Positions 6,297-7,533 of a DNA stretch of 7,533 nt are shown one piece after another (the first letter of the stretch is position 1; the number at the start of each line of letters is the position of its first letter). Source of the stretch: an uncultured bacterium (GTDB taxonomy: Bacteria > Actinomycetota > Coriobacteriia > Coriobacteriales > Atopobiaceae). The notes under the pieces were generated by a model that made no database searches, was not told where the DNA came from, and saw only the letters and a program-made list of their open reading frames with translations. The position numbers were made by a program, and so were the translations under genes. The stretch is from the NCBI GenBank assembly GCA_905214175.1, contig CAJMLD010000069.1, forward strand, positions 1-7,533. Reading direction: 5' to 3'.

Positions 6297-6368
6297 GCGT
6301 GCCCCCTTCTGCCAGCGCTCGGCGCAGGCGACGTGTCTGGTGAACTGGAAGAGTCTAGGGCATGCGTG
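6291..6368. repeat. Duplicated 11-mer GGGCATGCGTG flanking the CobW-type gene leader
   Basis: GGGCATGCGTG occurs at 6291-6301, where its complement CACGCATGCCC contains the CobW-type start codon, and again at 6358-6368, 67 bases upstream on the gene strand. The upstream copy reads ATG-CCC-TAG, a two-codon frame. The GCATGC centre is palindromic. It may be a protein-binding half-site, a remnant duplication of the start region, or chance. Confidence 0.4.
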
Positions 6369-6392
6369 TGGTGAGATTGAGGGGCGAGAAGG

Positions 6393-6419
6393 ACGCGGTC
6401 CACAGCACCCTGGCCGCGT
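6393..6419 (-). terminator. Weak hairpin after rsmJ
   Basis: ACGCGG-t-CCA (6393-6402) pairs with TGGCCGCGT (6411-6419) with one bulged T and an 8-base loop. It starts 9 bases beyond the rsmJ stop on the minus strand and is followed by the pyrimidine-rich CCTTCTCGCCCC rather than a true T-run. It may attenuate or protect the rsmJ 3' end, leaving it open whether the CobW-type gene is read from rsmJ or from its own promoter. Confidence 0.3.
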
Positions 6420-6428
6420 GGCCTCCCC

Positions 6429-7175
6429 TCACAGCGCGTAGCAGTCGTAGCGTATAGCCTTGCCAGAAATGGTGTAGCTGGGCTTCTCGCCCGCAAGCCA
6501 TGGCCCCTTGGCCGGACGCTTCACCACGATGCGGCGGGGCCCTGCCGCCCGGGCGGCGTCCATGAGGCCGCCCTCGTCATCGCACGGGCGCTCAAGCCTC
6601 TGGATGAGCTGCAGCTTCTTCTTGACGGCCGCGCTCTTGTGGCGCTCGGGGAACATAGGGTCGAGGAGGACCACGTCGGGCTTAAAGCCCAACGCGGGCA
6701 GCGCCGGAACGGAGTCCTCGCCGCGAAGCTCCATACGCGAGACCGCCTCTGCCAGCGCCGGGTTGGCCGCCGCACGCACAAGGGCGTCGCCCAGCAGCGC
6801 GCAGATCACGGGGTCGCGCTCGAAGAGCGTGACCGAGAAGCCCGCCGCGGCCAGGAGCAGCGAGTCCTCCCCCATCCCCGCCGTGGCGTCCACAGCCGTG
6901 AGCGGACCTGCGGCCCCGCGGATGCGTGCGGCGCGCACCACCAGCTCGCGGCTGAGGTTAGCCGGACGAAGACGCGGCACCATGCGCGAGAGGTCCGCGG
7001 CAAGAGACATCCCGTCGCCCTCGAGCGAGAGGCCCTTCTCGCCCACCAGAAGGCACAGCCCGCCTGTGGCCGCAGCCGTACCCGCAGGCACCACGGCAAC
7101 GCCCAGACGCTCCGCAAGCTCCTGGGCGCGCGCGTCGTTTCCGCCGGCACCAACCTCTACAACCAGGCCCTCCAC
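6429..7175 (-). CDS. rsmJ: 16S rRNA (guanine(1516)-N2)-methyltransferase, RsmJ family
   Basis: This 248-residue protein matches RsmJ (YhiQ), which uses S-adenosylmethionine to methylate N2 of G1516 in 16S rRNA of the small ribosomal subunit; usual length is about 250. The SAM-binding motif I is DATAGMGEDS (96-105), followed by the acidic strand-2 end LFERDP (117-122) and the family signature LLDPMFPERHKSAAVKKK (170-187), which carries the DPxFP catalytic-type motif. VVKRP near residue 222 and the end IRYDCYAL also match. The first 50 residues are less conserved. The start is GTG at 7175; the next in-frame Met is residue 56, which would cut into the fold, so GTG is preferred despite only a modest upstream GGGG. 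It begins 6 bases after the stop of the ABC ATPase gene, so the two are probably co-translated. The enzyme is better known from proteobacteria, so confirming its orthology in this lineage is useful. Confidence 0.88.
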   Translation of the reverse strand: MEGLVVEVGAGGNDARAQELAERLGVAVVPAGTAAATGGLCLLVGEKGLSLEGDGMSLAADLSRMVPRLRPANLSRELVVRAARIRGAAGPLTAVDATAGMGEDSLLLAAAGFSVTLFERDPVICALLGDALVRAAANPALAEAVSRMELRGEDSVPALPALGFKPDVVLLDPMFPERHKSAAVKKKLQLIQRLERPCDDEGGLMDAARAAGPRRIVVKRPAKGPWLAGEKPSYTISGKAIRYDCYAL

Positions 7176-7181
7176 CAGCGC

Positions 7182-7533
7182 CTACGCCCCGTAGCGTCCG
7201 CGCATCGAATACCAGCCGTCGTGCTCGTCCACCACGAGCGGCACGTCGAAGAGCTCCGAGAGGACCTTGTCGCACAGGATCTGGTCCTTGGGGCCGTCCG
7301 CAAAGATGGCTGCGTTCTTGATGAGCATCACGCGCCCGATGGCCGGGATAATGTCCTCGGGGTAATGCGTGACCAGGATGATTGAGCGCCCCTCGGAAGC
7401 AAGCGTGCTCATGGTCTCGCGCACGTGATACATGCCCTCAGGGTCAAGGCCCGTGAACGGCTCGTCAAAGACAAGCCCGTGCGGGTCGCGGACGGGGTCG
7501 CGCGCCAAGAAGACACGAAGGGCCTCACTGGGC
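7182..7533 (-). CDS. ABC transporter-type ATPase, ModF/YlmA-like (5' end outside window)
   Basis: Only the last 117 codons are present; the frame is open to the right edge. Visible parts are the end of the signature region (PSEALRVFLAR), Walker B with catalytic Glu (LVFDEP), the D-loop (GLDPEG) and the H-loop (ILVTHYPEDI). These are followed by the family C-terminus (VMLIKNAAIFADGPKDQIL...LSELFDVPLVV). The DEPFTGLD wording and the GPK...LSELF tail resemble the stand-alone ModF/YlmA group (COG1119) rather than typical importer ATPases; no permease gene is seen. At the edge the signature reads Pro-Ser-Glu where SxGE is usual, so the conserved Gly appears replaced by Ser; the preceding residues are not available. 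The TTG at 7508 is an internal Leu codon, not a start. It is the first visible gene of the minus-strand cluster and ends 6 bases before rsmJ. Confidence 0.85.
   Translation of the reverse strand, partial: PSEALRVFLARDPVRDPHGLVFDEPFTGLDPEGMYHVRETMSTLASEGRSIILVTHYPEDIIPAIGRVMLIKNAAIFADGPKDQILCDKVLSELFDVPLVVDEHDGWYSMRGRYGA

Noticed and set aside
4857..6374. Long plus-strand open frame (505 codons) opposite the CobW-type gene
   Set aside because: It is antisense to a protein with all GTPase motifs, has a low-complexity Val/His/Gly composition typical of GC-rich shadow frames, and no ribosome site.

Overview
The window comes from a GC-rich bacterial chromosome. High GC, compact gene spacing, GTG starts, purine-rich Shine-Dalgarno sites and the style of the proteins suggest a Gram-positive actinobacterium. 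Coriobacteriia (Olsenella/Atopobiaceae-like) is my best guess, but it rests on impression and no taxonomic marker is present. There is no rRNA, tRNA, CRISPR array, insertion sequence or phage gene.

Left part (1-3526): a partial iron-sulfur flavoprotein gene (minus, 1-589) diverges from a YfbR-type 5'-deoxynucleotidase gene (plus, 684-1286). The 94-base gap between them is nearly half filled by a 41-base near-perfect palindrome that looks like a REP element. The yfbR gene converges on an adenine deaminase gene (minus, 1381-3207). YfbR removes phosphate from deoxynucleotides and Ade deaminates adenine, so both belong to purine/nucleotide salvage, although they are not co-transcribed. The 319-base gap 3208-3526 is the divergent control region between ade and the next gene; it is locally AT-richer and holds three dyads but no convincing promoter.

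Middle (3527-4475): a classical short-chain dehydrogenase/reductase gene (plus) of unknown substrate stands alone. It ends in a strong intrinsic terminator, followed by a second hairpin with a T-rich tail.

Right part (4476-7533, all minus): transcription runs right to left through a ModF/YlmA-like ABC ATPase (5' end outside the window), rsmJ (16S rRNA m2G1516 methyltransferase), a 132-base gap, a COG0523/CobW-type metallochaperone GTPase, and a single-pass membrane protein of unknown function. The ATPase-rsmJ and CobW-membrane protein pairs are each separated by 6 bases, and both downstream genes use GTG starts, which suggests two translationally coupled pairs. The membrane protein has three Thr-centred motifs on its predicted cytoplasmic side, two of them in a 48-base DNA repeat, plus an amphipathic Ala/Lys/Asp-rich tail. 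It is the least explained gene here.

Most of the window is ordinary housekeeping and metabolism. I see no clear new multi-gene system; the best leads are the CobW-coupled membrane protein, the palindrome and the dyads upstream of the dehydrogenase.
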